Positions 25,364-33,189 of a stretch of DNA of 34,229 bases are shown here, piece after piece. The notes beneath the pieces were generated by a model. The model had not been told where the DNA came from. It searched no databases and was given only the letters and a program-made list of their open reading frames with translations. The DNA lies in the NCBI GenBank assembly GCA_024690885.1, contig JAILOI010000096.1, forward strand, positions 1 to 34,229. The letters run 5' to 3'. Position numbers and translations under genes: made by a program. Numbering within the stretch: position 1 is the first letter of the stretch; every line of letters begins with the position of its first letter. Source of the stretch: Lachnospiraceae bacterium. Its GTDB lineage: Bacteria > Bacillota > Clostridia > Lachnospirales > Lachnospiraceae.

Positions 25364-26434
25364 ATGGAAGTAAAAGAAACATTACGGGAACAGGTATTGG
25401 AATGGATCAATTCGGTAGAGGATTCTGCCCTGAATTTTTCCGAAATGCATATGAAGAATATGCCACCTGGTACGGTGGCGGAAGTTTGGGGTGACTGGAC
25501 CCATCACAACGGGATGGTGCGGGAACAGGACGATCTGATGAATATGGACGCCTACCACATGAGTGACTGCGGTTACATGCGGTATGTGACGAAGTTTCTC
25601 TTAGAGCAGGAGTCCAGCTTTTTCCGCCAGCAGTGCAAGGACTCGGAACTGACGGAAGCGCATCGACACGAGTATGTGGAGCTTGCCTATATTGTCAGCG
25701 GTACCTTGCGGCAGCGAATCGTGGGCGGTGATGAAGTGTTCCAGGCCGGCGAGGTATGTGTCATCGGACAGAATTCGGTACATCAGGATTATCTGGTGGA
25801 CGAGGATTCGGTGGTGATTTTCATTGGGATTTCCAATGATTTGTTTGGTTCCAAGAATACCTTCATGAGTCGGTATTCCCGAGCCCAGGATTTCTTCCGG
25901 GATTTGGTGGTACAGCGTAAGAAGGATCTGAAGTTCATCCGGTTTATTCCAAGAGGTGGCATCAACGAGGAGTTTGAGGATATCATTCATCAGATTATTC
26001 TGGAGAACATCGGCTGCCGCACCGGTTATGTAAATATTGTCGCCGGTCTTCTGGAGCGCTTGAATGACATGTTGATGTCCCAGTTTCAGATTTCCATGTC
26101 CAAGGGGGAGCAGTCCCAGGTGCGTAAGCTGCTCTTCGATGATGTGGTGGATTACATCAATCAGCATTATGCTTCCGTTACGCTGGATGATTTGTGCGAG
26201 CGGTTTGCCTACAATGCCTATTACTTCAATCGGTTGATCAAGGAAAATACGGGTCTAACCTATTCGGATTATCTGAAGAATATCCGGATGGACAAGGCGG
26301 CCTTTTTGTTAAAGACCACAAGGGATTCCGTGGACCGGATTGCGCATCAGGTGGGGTATACGAACCAGGGCTTTTTTTACAAGAAATTTAAGGAACGATT
26401 TGGGGTATTACCGGCGGAATACCGTACCCTCTAG
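25364..26434 (+). CDS. AraC family transcriptional regulator
   Basis: A 356-residue regulator. An N-terminal cupin-like sensor half (about 85-165, with HRHEYVELAYIVSG and a following VFQAGEVCVIGQNSVHQD) precedes a C-terminal two-part helix-turn-helix of AraC/XylS type from about residue 262 (VDYINQHY) to the end. The second HTH carries the usual VDRIAHQVGYTNQGFFYKKFKERFG-like signature, here read as IAHQVGYTNQGFFYKKFK. It lies 151 bp upstream of araA in the same direction, so L-arabinose or an intermediate is the likely effector; this is inference from position. It is not related in layout to the GntR-type AraR of Bacillus. Confidence 0.93.
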   Translation: MEVKETLREQVLEWINSVEDSALNFSEMHMKNMPPGTVAEVWGDWTHHNGMVREQDDLMNMDAYHMSDCGYMRYVTKFLLEQESSFFRQQCKDSELTEAHRHEYVELAYIVSGTLRQRIVGGDEVFQAGEVCVIGQNSVHQDYLVDEDSVVIFIGISNDLFGSKNTFMSRYSRAQDFFRDLVVQRKKDLKFIRFIPRGGINEEFEDIIHQIILENIGCRTGYVNIVAGLLERLNDMLMSQFQISMSKGEQSQVRKLLFDDVVDYINQHYASVTLDDLCERFAYNAYYFNRLIKENTGLTYSDYLKNIRMDKAAFLLKTTRDSVDRIAHQVGYTNQGFFYKKFKERFGVLPAEYRTL

Positions 26435-26437
26435 TTG

Positions 26438-26523
26438 TGTCAGAATATGTCAGTGCTTTCCGGTCAAATAGCAGAATAGTGAATGGAGAATTCCTGTCAT
26501 TGCGGATAAAGTAAAGCTATAAA
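26438..26523 (+). promoter_or_regulatory. araA promoter with direct-repeat activator site
   Basis: TGTCAG occurs at 26438-26443 and again at 26448-26453, a 10-bp period that puts both on one DNA face as AraC-type proteins prefer. A third TGTCA (26495-26499) overlaps a weak -35 (CTGTCA, 26494-26499), spaced 18 bp from TATAAA (26518-26523). A poor -35 fits an activator-dependent promoter. A small hairpin with arms CGCTG and CAGCG (26527-26543) follows in the leader. Confidence 0.5.
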
Positions 26524-26585
26524 AGACGCTGCGTGGGGCAGCGAACAGCGATTTATTTTGACCATGAAACAGGAGGGTTCTATTC

Positions 26586-28082
26586 ATGAATACAGGAAAG
26601 AAGTATCAGTTTTGGTTTTGTACCGGATCTCAGGATCTCTACGGAGATGAGTGCCTGGCAAACGTTGCAGCACACTCCAAGGAGATGGTGGCATTCTTAA
26701 ATGCCAGCGGCATCTTGCCTCATGAGGTGGTTTGGAAGCCAACACTGATTACCAACGAATTGATTCGTCAGACATTCAACGAAGCCAACAACGATCCAAA
26801 TTGCGCCGGTGTCATTACCTGGATGCATACGTTCTCTCCGGCGAAGAGCTGGATTTTAGGATTACAGGAATTCCGTAAGCCATTGTTACATTTCCATACC
26901 CAGTACAATCAGGAAATTCCGTATGATTCCATCGATATGGATTTCATGAACGAGAATCAGGCGGCACACGGTGACCGTGAGTATGGTCATATTTTCTCCC
27001 GTCTACACAAGGACCGCAAGGTTGTGATGGGGTACTGGAAGGATGAGAAGGTGCTCCGCCGCATCGCTGATTGGATGATTACTGCAATCGGCGTGATTGA
27101 GTCGAGTCATGTTCGTGTTTGCCGTGTAGCTGATAACATGCGCAACGTTGCAGTAACCGAAGGTGATAAGGTAGAGGCACAGATCAAGTTTGGCTGGGAA
27201 GTGGATGCTTGGCCAATCAACAGCGTGATTCCTTATGTGGAGGCTGTTTCCAAGGGGGATGTGGACGCCTTGGTCGAGGAGTATTATTCCAAGTACAAGA
27301 TTTTGCTGGAAGGCAGAGATGAGAAGGAATTCCGTGAGCATGTGGCAGTTCAGGCTGCACAGGAAATCGGATTTGAGAAGTTCTTAAGTGAGCATGATTA
27401 TCACGCCGTGGTTACCCACTTCGGTGACTTGGGTGCACTGCAGCAGCTTCCGGGTCTTGCAATGCAGCGTTTGATGGAGAAGGGATACGGCTTCGGCGCA
27501 GAAGGTGACTGGAAGACCGCAGCACTTCTTCGTGTGATGAAGTTGATGACCGCAGGCATCAAGAATGCCAAGGGAACTTCCTTCATGGAGGATTACACCT
27601 ACAATTTGGTTCCTGGTAAGGAAGGCATTTTGCAGGCACATATGCTAGAGGTTTGCCCGACCATCGCAGACGGCGATATCTCTATTAAGTGTCAGCCTCT
27701 TTCCATGGGTGATCGTGAGGATCCGGCTCGTCTGGTATTCACATCCAAGGAAGGACATGGTATTGCTTGCTCCTTGATTGACTTAGGAAATCGCTTCCGT
27801 TTGATCATCAACGAGGTGAACTGCCACAAGACAGAGAAGCCGATGCCGAAGCTTCCGGTTGCTACCAATTTCTGGACGCCGGAGCCATCCTTGGAGGTTG
27901 GTGCTGAGGCATGGATTTATGCCGGTGGTGCACATCATACTGCATTTTCTTATGATTTAACGGCAGAGCAGATGGTAGACTGGGCAGATGCAATGGGCAT
28001 TGAGTCTGTGGTCATCAACAACGACACCACCATCCGTGGTTTAATTCAGGAAATGCGCTGGAACAGCGTTTATTATCGTTAG
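26586..28082 (+). CDS. araA: L-arabinose isomerase
   Basis: Converts L-arabinose to L-ribulose, the first step of arabinose catabolism; cytosolic and metal dependent. The 498 residues match the usual AraA length. Family stretches seen include FWFCTGSQDLYGDE at the start, GVITWMHTFSPAKSWI, QYNQEIPYDSIDMDFMN, EGDWKTAALLR and the C-terminal GGAHHTAFS, which together hold the Glu and His metal ligands. A strong AGGAGGG lies 8 nt before the ATG. It is the first gene of araA-kinase-araD; the gap to the kinase gene is 26 nt. Confidence 0.97.
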   Translation: MNTGKKYQFWFCTGSQDLYGDECLANVAAHSKEMVAFLNASGILPHEVVWKPTLITNELIRQTFNEANNDPNCAGVITWMHTFSPAKSWILGLQEFRKPLLHFHTQYNQEIPYDSIDMDFMNENQAAHGDREYGHIFSRLHKDRKVVMGYWKDEKVLRRIADWMITAIGVIESSHVRVCRVADNMRNVAVTEGDKVEAQIKFGWEVDAWPINSVIPYVEAVSKGDVDALVEEYYSKYKILLEGRDEKEFREHVAVQAAQEIGFEKFLSEHDYHAVVTHFGDLGALQQLPGLAMQRLMEKGYGFGAEGDWKTAALLRVMKLMTAGIKNAKGTSFMEDYTYNLVPGKEGILQAHMLEVCPTIADGDISIKCQPLSMGDREDPARLVFTSKEGHGIACSLIDLGNRFRLIINEVNCHKTEKPMPKLPVATNFWTPEPSLEVGAEAWIYAGGAHHTAFSYDLTAEQMVDWADAMGIESVVINNDTTIRGLIQEMRWNSVYYR

Positions 28083-28108
28083 TGGGAATGATATAAAGGA
28101 GAAAACAT

Positions 28109-29710
28109 ATGAGTATGGATAACAAGCGTGCGATCGAAATGGGGGAGACCGCACTGGGTATTGAATTTGGTTCGACACGAATCAAGGCATCTTTGATTAA
28201 CAAGAATCATGAACCGATTGCCGGTGGAGACTTCACCTGGGAGAATCGGTTTGAACATGGGGTATGGACCTATCATACCGAAGAAATTCACGAAGGCCTG
28301 CAGACCTGCTACAAGCGTTTGGTTGCAGATATCGAGAGCAAGTACGGCGTGGTTCCCACCCGCTTTGGAGCCATCGGTATCTCTGCGATGATGCACGGCT
28401 ATCTGCCCTTTGATGCGGACTGGAATCAGCTGACGGAGTTTCGAACCTGGCGTAACACCATTACCGGTGAAGCAGCAGAGGAATTAACGAAGGTGTTTGA
28501 TTTCAATATCCCACAGCGTTGGAGCATTGCCCATCTGTATCAGGCGGTGTTGAACAAGGAAGCACATCTTTCCAAGTTGGCACACTTTACCACCTTGGCA
28601 GGTTACATCCATCATTGCTTAACCGGTGTGAATGCATTGGGTGTGGGTGAGGCCAGTGGTATGTTCCCGATTGATAGTTCCATCAATGACTATGATGCAA
28701 CCATGTTGGATGCCTTTGATCGCAAATTAGATGAGAAGGGTTACTCCTTCCGTATTCGGGACGTGCTTCCGAAGGTGCTGGTTGCCGGTGCGGATGCCGG
28801 TTGCTTAACCGAAGAAGGCGCGCGTTTCTTAGATCCAAGTGGCAAGCTGGAAGCCGGTATTCCATTTGCTCCGGCAGAGGGTGATGCAGGAACCGGTATG
28901 GTTGCAACCAATTCCGTTCGTGTTCGTACCGGTAATGTTTCTGCAGGTACTTCTGATTTTGCCATGATTGTGGTGGACAAAAAGCTTGGCGTTCACCGCG
29001 AGTTGGATATGGTGACCACCCCGGCCGGTCGTCCGGTTGCTATGGTTCACTGTAACAACTGTACCTCCGACATCAATGCCTGGGTGGACCTTCTGGCTGA
29101 GTTTGGTGGCCTCATTGGCGCTGACATTGACAAAGGCGAGTTATATCCGAAACTGTTCAATCTGGCAATGACCGGGGACAAGGACTGCGGCGGTTTATTA
29201 TCCTTTAACTACTTCTCCGGTGAAGGCGTGACCGATTTAGATGCCGGTCGTCCGTTGTTTATTCGTACACCGGATGCGAAGTTTACTTTAGCAAACTTCA
29301 TGCGTACCCATATCATGTCTGCGATGGCTACCTTGAAGATTGGTTTGGATATCTTAACCAAGGAGGAACAGGTTCCGATTGATGCCATCTATGGTCACGG
29401 CGGTTTCTTCAAGACACCGGAAGTTGGTCAGCGTGTTTTATCCGCTGCGGTGGATGCTCCGATTTCTGTTATGGAGACGGCCGGCGAAGGTGGCCCTTAT
29501 GGTATGGCTCTCTTGGCTGCTTTCACCATCTGGCGTGATGACAAGGAAGCATTGGAAGATTACTTAGGTTCGAAGGTTTTTGGCAATGCCACCTCGGTTA
29601 CGGTTTCTGCGGATGCCGATGAGGTTGCCGGTTTTGCTTCCTTCTTAGAATCCTACAAGAAGGCACTGGATGTGGAACGTGCCGCAATTACAAGCATCGG
29701 AGGCAATTAA
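28109..29710 (+). CDS. FGGY carbohydrate kinase, probable L-ribulokinase
   Basis: Predicted to phosphorylate L-ribulose to L-ribulose 5-phosphate, because it lies between araA and araD and no other kinase is present. The 533-residue protein is an FGGY/actin-fold kinase. The phosphate-binding loop reads GIEFGSTR (17-24) instead of the common D-x-G-T form. The C-terminal ATP-site regions [25 protein letters not shown] and [14 protein letters not shown] are present. It resembles proteins often labelled xylulokinase in gut Clostridia and Bacteroides arabinose operons rather than the E. coli AraB type. Ribulokinase activity is inferred from context. AAAGGAG precedes the ATG and the gene ends 1 nt before araD. 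Confidence 0.85.
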   Translation: MSMDNKRAIEMGETALGIEFGSTRIKASLINKNHEPIAGGDFTWENRFEHGVWTYHTEEIHEGLQTCYKRLVADIESKYGVVPTRFGAIGISAMMHGYLPFDADWNQLTEFRTWRNTITGEAAEELTKVFDFNIPQRWSIAHLYQAVLNKEAHLSKLAHFTTLAGYIHHCLTGVNALGVGEASGMFPIDSSINDYDATMLDAFDRKLDEKGYSFRIRDVLPKVLVAGADAGCLTEEGARFLDPSGKLEAGIPFAPAEGDAGTGMVATNSVRVRTGNVSAGTSDFAMIVVDKKLGVHRELDMVTTPAGRPVAMVHCNNCTSDINAWVDLLAEFGGLIGADIDKGELYPKLFNLAMTGDKDCGGLLSFNYFSGEGVTDLDAGRPLFIRTPDAKFTLANFMRTHIMSAMATLKIGLDILTKEEQVPIDAIYGHGGFFKTPEVGQRVLSAAVDAPISVMETAGEGGPYGMALLAAFTIWRDDKEALEDYLGSKVFGNATSVTVSADADEVAGFASFLESYKKALDVERAAITSIGGN

Positions 29711-29711
29711 G

Positions 29712-30410
29712 ATGTTAGAAGCATTAAAAAAAGAAGTTTACGAGGCAAATATTTTACTCCCGAAATATCACTTGGTAACATTCACCTGGGGCAATGTGAG
29801 CGCAATCGATCGTGACAGCGGCCTTTTTGTTATCAAGCCCAGCGGCGTAGACTATGACACGATGTCCCCGGATGACATGGTGGTGATGGACTTAGACGGC
29901 AACAAGGTGGAAGGCAAGTTAAATCCTTCCTCCGACACGCCGACCCATCTGGAACTTTACAAAGCGTTTCCGGAAATCGGTGGTGTGGTTCACACCCACT
30001 CTTCCTATGCAACCAGTTGGGCCCAGGCCGGTCGCAGCATCCCTTGCTACGGCACCACCCACGCGGATTATTTCTACGGTGATATTCCTTGTGTGCGCTG
30101 TCTGACGGAAGAGGAGATTGAAGACGCTTACGAGACCAACACCGGTCTGCTCATCGTCAACGAATTCAAGCGTCTTGCCAAGGATCCCGTGGCGGTTCCG
30201 GGTGTTCTCTGCAAAAACCATGGTGTGTTCACCTGGGGCAAGGACGGTCACGAAGCCGTTCACAATGCGGTTGTTTGCGAGGAAGTTGCCAAGATGGCAT
30301 ACCGCTGCGAAATCATCAATCCGGAGGTTGCTCCGGCGCCTCAGGCGTTACAGGACAAGCACTATTTCCGCAAGCATGGGGCCAATGCCTATTACGGTCA
30401 GGGCAAGTAA
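29712..30410 (+). CDS. araD: L-ribulose-5-phosphate 4-epimerase
   Basis: Epimerises L-ribulose 5-phosphate to D-xylulose 5-phosphate, which enters the pentose phosphate or phosphoketolase pathway. The 232 residues are a class II aldolase-like zinc enzyme. Metal ligands His94 and His96 lie in [14 protein letters not shown], with the third His in [10 protein letters not shown]; Asp75 matches the conserved Asp of the E. coli enzyme. [16 protein letters not shown] is the usual active-site strand. The ATG at 29712 follows GGAGG in the end of the kinase gene; an open frame 14 codons longer has no support. The gene is followed by the repeat-rich gene-free stretch. Confidence 0.96.
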   Translation: MLEALKKEVYEANILLPKYHLVTFTWGNVSAIDRDSGLFVIKPSGVDYDTMSPDDMVVMDLDGNKVEGKLNPSSDTPTHLELYKAFPEIGGVVHTHSSYATSWAQAGRSIPCYGTTHADYFYGDIPCVRCLTEEEIEDAYETNTGLLIVNEFKRLAKDPVAVPGVLCKNHGVFTWGKDGHEAVHNAVVCEEVAKMAYRCEIINPEVAPAPQALQDKHYFRKHGANAYYGQGK

Positions 30411-30420
30411 CTGTTGTTTC

Positions 30421-30771
30421 GCTTTGTTTCTACAATCCGCATACTCCTACCGGAACGCTTTCATTTGGAGTATTTTATTGCTTGTTTCTATAATCCGCAT
30501 ACTCCCGCGAGATCGCTTTCGCTTTCGGTGTAAGCGTAGCGGATACTATGTAATTTAAAGGATGGCTTCGGCCATCCTTTTTAAATTACAAGTACCGACG
30601 CTTCCACAGACTCGCTACAGAGTATGGGATTATAGAAACAAGCTTACTTAACCAATATCTATCTTGTGCCGTTATATGAGGATGGAGTATGAGATTGTAG
30701 AAACAAAGCTTATATGACCAATATCTATCTTGTTCCTTTATATGGGGATGGAATATGGGATTGTAGAAGGC
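30421..30771. repeat. Concentric inverted and tandem repeats downstream of araD
   Basis: A 17-24 bp core occurs five times: twice forward (30421-30447, 30480-30506) and three times inverted (30620-30643, 30684-30709, 30750-30771). The outer pair is perfect over GCTTTGTTTCTACAATC (30421-30437 with 30693-30709), followed by ATACTCC with GGAGTAT. The inner pair is perfect over GCTTGTTTCTATAATCC (30480-30496 with 30627-30643), continuing with CATACTC and GAGTATG after one bulged G. Smaller pairings (30507-30511 with 30611-30615, 30532-30537 with 30598-30603, 30544-30547 with 30591-30594) lead to the terminator hairpin in the centre. The whole gene-free stretch is 30411-30897. I see no protein-coding signal in it. 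Confidence 0.9.
30549..30590. terminator. UUCG-capped bidirectional terminator hairpin
   Basis: TGTAATTTAAAGGATGGC (30549-30566), a TTCG tetraloop, then GCCATCC and TTTTTAAATTACA: an 18-bp stem with two unpaired T. T-rich on the 3' side and A-rich on the 5' side, so it could act in both directions. It likely ends the araA-araD transcript and forms the tip of the larger inverted-repeat structure. Confidence 0.85.
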
Positions 30772-30775
30772 TTGC
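30620..30775. repeat. Tandem repeat of about 65 bp, 2.4 copies
   Basis: Units begin at 30620, 30685 and 30751 (periods 65 and 66). Each starts with GAGTATG-like sequence and GGGATTNTAGAA, and the first two share ACCAATATCTATCTTGT and a TTATATG-GGATG end. The third copy breaks off after GATTGTAGAAGG. On the left of the terminator a comparable 59-bp direct duplication runs from 30421 and 30480. Confidence 0.85.
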
Positions 30776-30874
30776 GTGGAACGATTCCATTGCCTGACCG
30801 GTTGGACCGTTGTGTTTGGGGGATGGGTGGTCTTTTTATGCGATAAAAGGGGTGTTCACCGGTATCAGAAATGT

Positions 30875-30880
30875 TATAAT
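30875..30880 (+). promoter_or_regulatory. Extended -10 promoter for the TraX-family gene
   Basis: Consensus TATAAT preceded by TGT (30872-30874); no convincing -35. The predicted start near 30887 lies only about 11 nt before the ATG at 30898, so the leader would hold little more than the GGAGGG ribosome binding site (30889-30894). Confidence 0.6.
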
Positions 30881-30897
30881 AGGCAGGCGGAGGGAAG

Positions 30898-31731
30898 ATG
30901 ACTATGTTTAAAAAAGAGATTACGGCAGCAACGCTGAAGTGGGTCGCTGTTATTACCATGATTATCGATCATTTTGGAGCGAGTATTTTGGAGGGTGCGG
31001 TTACCAGAGGAACTCTTATGCCTACGCCGCAGTACCTATTGTTGGACTTGGTGGTTCGTGCCATTGGCCGTATCGCTTTTCCAATTTTTATTTTTCTGAT
31101 GCTGGAAGGATTGTATCACACCAGAAATCGTTGGAAGTATTTGGGGCGTTTGGGCTTATTGGCACTGATTTCCGAAATTCCGTTTGACTGGGCGTTCTGG
31201 CTCACCAGAAATCAGGTGGAGAATCATCAGTTTATGGAGTTTCAGCATCAGAATGTATTTGTGACCCTTTCCATTGGCCTGTTTATGATGATTCTGTTGG
31301 AAGCGGTTCGTCCGCACAGCATGGGCCTGGCGTTGGATCGAGAGATTGCTGCGCGTGATGGCATCGAGTTTGCGAAGGAACGGTGGTATGTCGTACTTGG
31401 ACGGATTGTACTGTGTATCATCATTGCCTTGGCTTGTATGTGGCTGAATAATTTTTTACGTGCGGACTATGGGTTCGTGGGTATTGTGGGCTTTCTTGGC
31501 ATGTACTTGGGCAATCTGTTATGGCGTGTAAATTGGCGTACCCTGTTACTGGGTGTGGCCGGTCTTACCATCTTCAATGCGTTCGAGATTGTGTCGGTGT
31601 TGGATTTGTTATTGATTCGTAATTATCGGGGAACCAAGGGTTCTTCCATGAACAAGTGGGTGTTTTATTTTATTTACCCCGTGCATTTGGCAATCTATGG
31701 ATTGATTGTTATGTTTGTAGTTTTAAAATAA
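30898..31731 (+). CDS. TraX family integral membrane protein
   Basis: A 277-residue polytopic membrane protein of the TraX family. TraX of the F plasmid acetylates pilin; chromosomal Firmicute homologues have no established substrate, and nothing conjugative is nearby. It opens with the family motif LKWVAVITMIIDHFGA, then about seven hydrophobic segments, with FPIFIFLMLEGLYHTRNRWKYLGRL, RADYGFVGIVGFL and FYFIYPVHLAIYGLI as landmarks. The start is ambiguous: ATG at 30898 is 4 nt after GGAGG, and ATG at 30904 is 10 nt after it. First gene of a three-gene run with the small acidic protein and the lipoprotein. Confidence 0.88.
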   Translation: MTMFKKEITAATLKWVAVITMIIDHFGASILEGAVTRGTLMPTPQYLLLDLVVRAIGRIAFPIFIFLMLEGLYHTRNRWKYLGRLGLLALISEIPFDWAFWLTRNQVENHQFMEFQHQNVFVTLSIGLFMMILLEAVRPHSMGLALDREIAARDGIEFAKERWYVVLGRIVLCIIIALACMWLNNFLRADYGFVGIVGFLGMYLGNLLWRVNWRTLLLGVAGLTIFNAFEIVSVLDLLLIRNYRGTKGSSMNKWVFYFIYPVHLAIYGLIVMFVVLK

Positions 31732-31746
31732 TTTGGAGGCTTTAAG

Positions 31747-32004
31747 ATGCAGTACGATGAGATTTGTATTCAAACTTTTTTGGAGAAACAGTTGCAGCTG
31801 TTTCCGGAACCGGTAGCGGATACCGAGGAAGAAGCGGAGTATTTCCTGGAAGATTGTTGTGCCGTTGTGTGCAAGGACAAGAAAGAAGTGAAGGAGTATA
31901 TGCTGGAAAACTTGGATGCTTATGGCATGTCGGATGAGGAGATTCTTTCTTGTGAGGAAGTGTTTGCTCTACCGGATGGCCGTTTCTTAATCGTGGAAGG
32001 ATAA
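31747..32004 (+). CDS. Small acidic protein, unknown function
   Basis: An 85-residue, strongly acidic protein without signal peptide or membrane segment. I do not assign a function, although similar short proteins exist in Lachnospiraceae and some carry loose labels such as glyoxalase, which this sequence does not support. It has a DCCAVVCKD segment with three cysteines, a helical EEAEYFLED stretch and an ending ALPDGRFLIVEG. GGAGG precedes the ATG, 15 nt after the TraX gene, and the next gene begins 3 nt after its stop, so it is clearly part of the operon. Confidence 0.8.
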   Translation: MQYDEICIQTFLEKQLQLFPEPVADTEEEAEYFLEDCCAVVCKDKKEVKEYMLENLDAYGMSDEEILSCEEVFALPDGRFLIVEG

Positions 32005-32007
32005 GTT

Positions 32008-33000
32008 ATGAAGCGGATGCAAAAGTTTATTGCTTCCCTATGCCTGGTCGCGTTGATGGCGTGCGGGGTTTGCGGATGTACGGTAAACAATCATGTGGTT
32101 TATTTTTCCGGTGGCGCCGGATTTGGCAACGTCTTTCGAATTGGAGACTTACGTTGCCCGCTGAAAGAAGCCAAGGTTTATCTGGCCAATTACAAAAATC
32201 TATATGGCACCGTCGGTTCTGTGAGTTTGTGGGATGATGACTTCGATACGGTATCCATGGAATCCTCCATCAAGGATTCTGTGATTTCACATCTAAGCAA
32301 TGTGTACTCCTTTGACTTGTATGCCAGAGATCAGAAAATTTCATTAACGAAAAAAGAAGAAGCTGCCATTGAGGATGCAGCCAAAGAATATTATGCGTCG
32401 CTTTCCAAAGAGGAAGTAAAATATCTTCGTGTATCAGAATCGGATATTCAGCAGATGTACAAGAATTATGCGCTGGCTGAGAAGGTATACTTTACGTTGA
32501 TGGATACGGTAGACGATGAGGTAAGTGAGGATGAGGCGCGCGTGATGGATGCGTATGTGTTGTTTGTAACGGACAAGCAGTTAGCGCAATCCATTGCAAA
32601 TAAAATTGCTGCAGGCAATGAATTTGAAACCCTGGTGAACACATACAGTGAAAAGGACAAGACCGTGGTTTCCTTCGGACGTCACACTTATTCTACAGAG
32701 ATTGAATCGGTGGTGTTCCAGTTGAACAACGGAGATATTTCTTCTATGTTATCGGACGAAGATGGATTTTATTTTTTCCAGTGCGTGAACAAATACAACG
32801 AACAATTATCGGAAGAAAATAAAAGTAACGTCATCGCAGAACGAAAAGAAGAGTTGGTGCATCAAATTATTGCATCACAAAATGAAACTTATTATTCTCA
32901 TTTGAATCAAAAACTTTGGGACAAAACTTCCATGAATTTGGATGAGAGTATTACTACAGATTCCTTCTTCGAAGTGCTAAACAGCCACATTTCTTACTAG
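32008..33000 (+). CDS. Parvulin-like peptidyl-prolyl isomerase lipoprotein
   Basis: Predicted surface lipoprotein of the PrsA/SurA type that assists folding of exported proteins. The 330 residues begin with a lipoprotein signal peptide (MKRMQKFIASLCLVALMA); the lipidated cysteine is Cys24 (VCGC) or Cys19 (LMAC). An N-terminal SurA-like helical region runs to about 170. A divergent parvulin domain (about 178-270) includes AGNEFETLVNTYS, VVSFGRH, a VFQLNNGDISSML element and GFYFFQCVNKY. The first conserved His of active parvulins is not obvious (AYVLFV in its place), so isomerase activity is uncertain and a chaperone role is possible. Two terminator hairpins follow. Confidence 0.8.
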   Translation: MKRMQKFIASLCLVALMACGVCGCTVNNHVVYFSGGAGFGNVFRIGDLRCPLKEAKVYLANYKNLYGTVGSVSLWDDDFDTVSMESSIKDSVISHLSNVYSFDLYARDQKISLTKKEEAAIEDAAKEYYASLSKEEVKYLRVSESDIQQMYKNYALAEKVYFTLMDTVDDEVSEDEARVMDAYVLFVTDKQLAQSIANKIAAGNEFETLVNTYSEKDKTVVSFGRHTYSTEIESVVFQLNNGDISSMLSDEDGFYFFQCVNKYNEQLSEENKSNVIAERKEELVHQIIASQNETYYSHLNQKLWDKTSMNLDESITTDSFFEVLNSHISY

Positions 33001-33016
33001 TTTCTGTGTGTTTTTG

Positions 33017-33046
33017 TTTTGTTGTATTTCCAACAAAATAATTTTT
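33017..33046 (+). terminator. Rho-independent terminator, first of two
   Basis: TTTTGTTG (33017-33024), a 6-nt loop and CAACAAAA (33031-33038) form a perfect 8-bp stem followed by a T-rich tail. It is weak in GC. Confidence 0.6.
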
Positions 33047-33066
33047 AAGAAAAATTGTTTGAAAAT

Positions 33067-33101
33067 AAAAGTAGTAAATTTTTAAATTTACTACTTTTTT
33101 T
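33067..33101 (+). terminator. Rho-independent terminator, second of two
   Basis: AAAAGTAGTAAATTT pairs perfectly over 15 bp with AAATTTACTACTTTT around a 2-nt centre (the true loop would open a few pairs), followed by more T. A-rich on the left and T-rich on the right, so it could act on either strand. Confidence 0.8.
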
Positions 33102-33105
33102 ATAT

Positions 33106-33133
33106 TTGCAAATCATTCGGATAAGTGTATAAT
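33106..33133 (+). promoter_or_regulatory. Promoter for the DUF6465 gene
   Basis: TTGCAA (33106-33111), 16-bp spacer and consensus TATAAT (33128-33133). The predicted start near 33140 leaves a leader of about 50 nt that ends with GAGGAG. Confidence 0.75.
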
Positions 33134-33189
33134 CAAATTTGCGAGATTAGATTTTTTGTCTACCAATTTTTCAATGAGAGGAGAACAGT

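Noticed and set aside
15463-26450. Identical 11-mer TCAGAATATGT in both the alpha-glucosidase and araA upstream regions (15463 and 26440)
   Set aside because: One shared 11-mer among a few kb of intergenic sequence is expected about once by chance, and the surrounding symmetry differs (inverted at the first, direct at the second).
26435-26585. Catabolite-responsive element or riboswitch upstream of araA
   Set aside because: No sequence close to the CcpA consensus and no recognisable riboswitch core was found; only short repeats and a small hairpin.
30421-30771. CRISPR-like array
   Set aside because: The repeats lie in both orientations, the intervals are themselves repeated rather than unique, and no cas gene is present.
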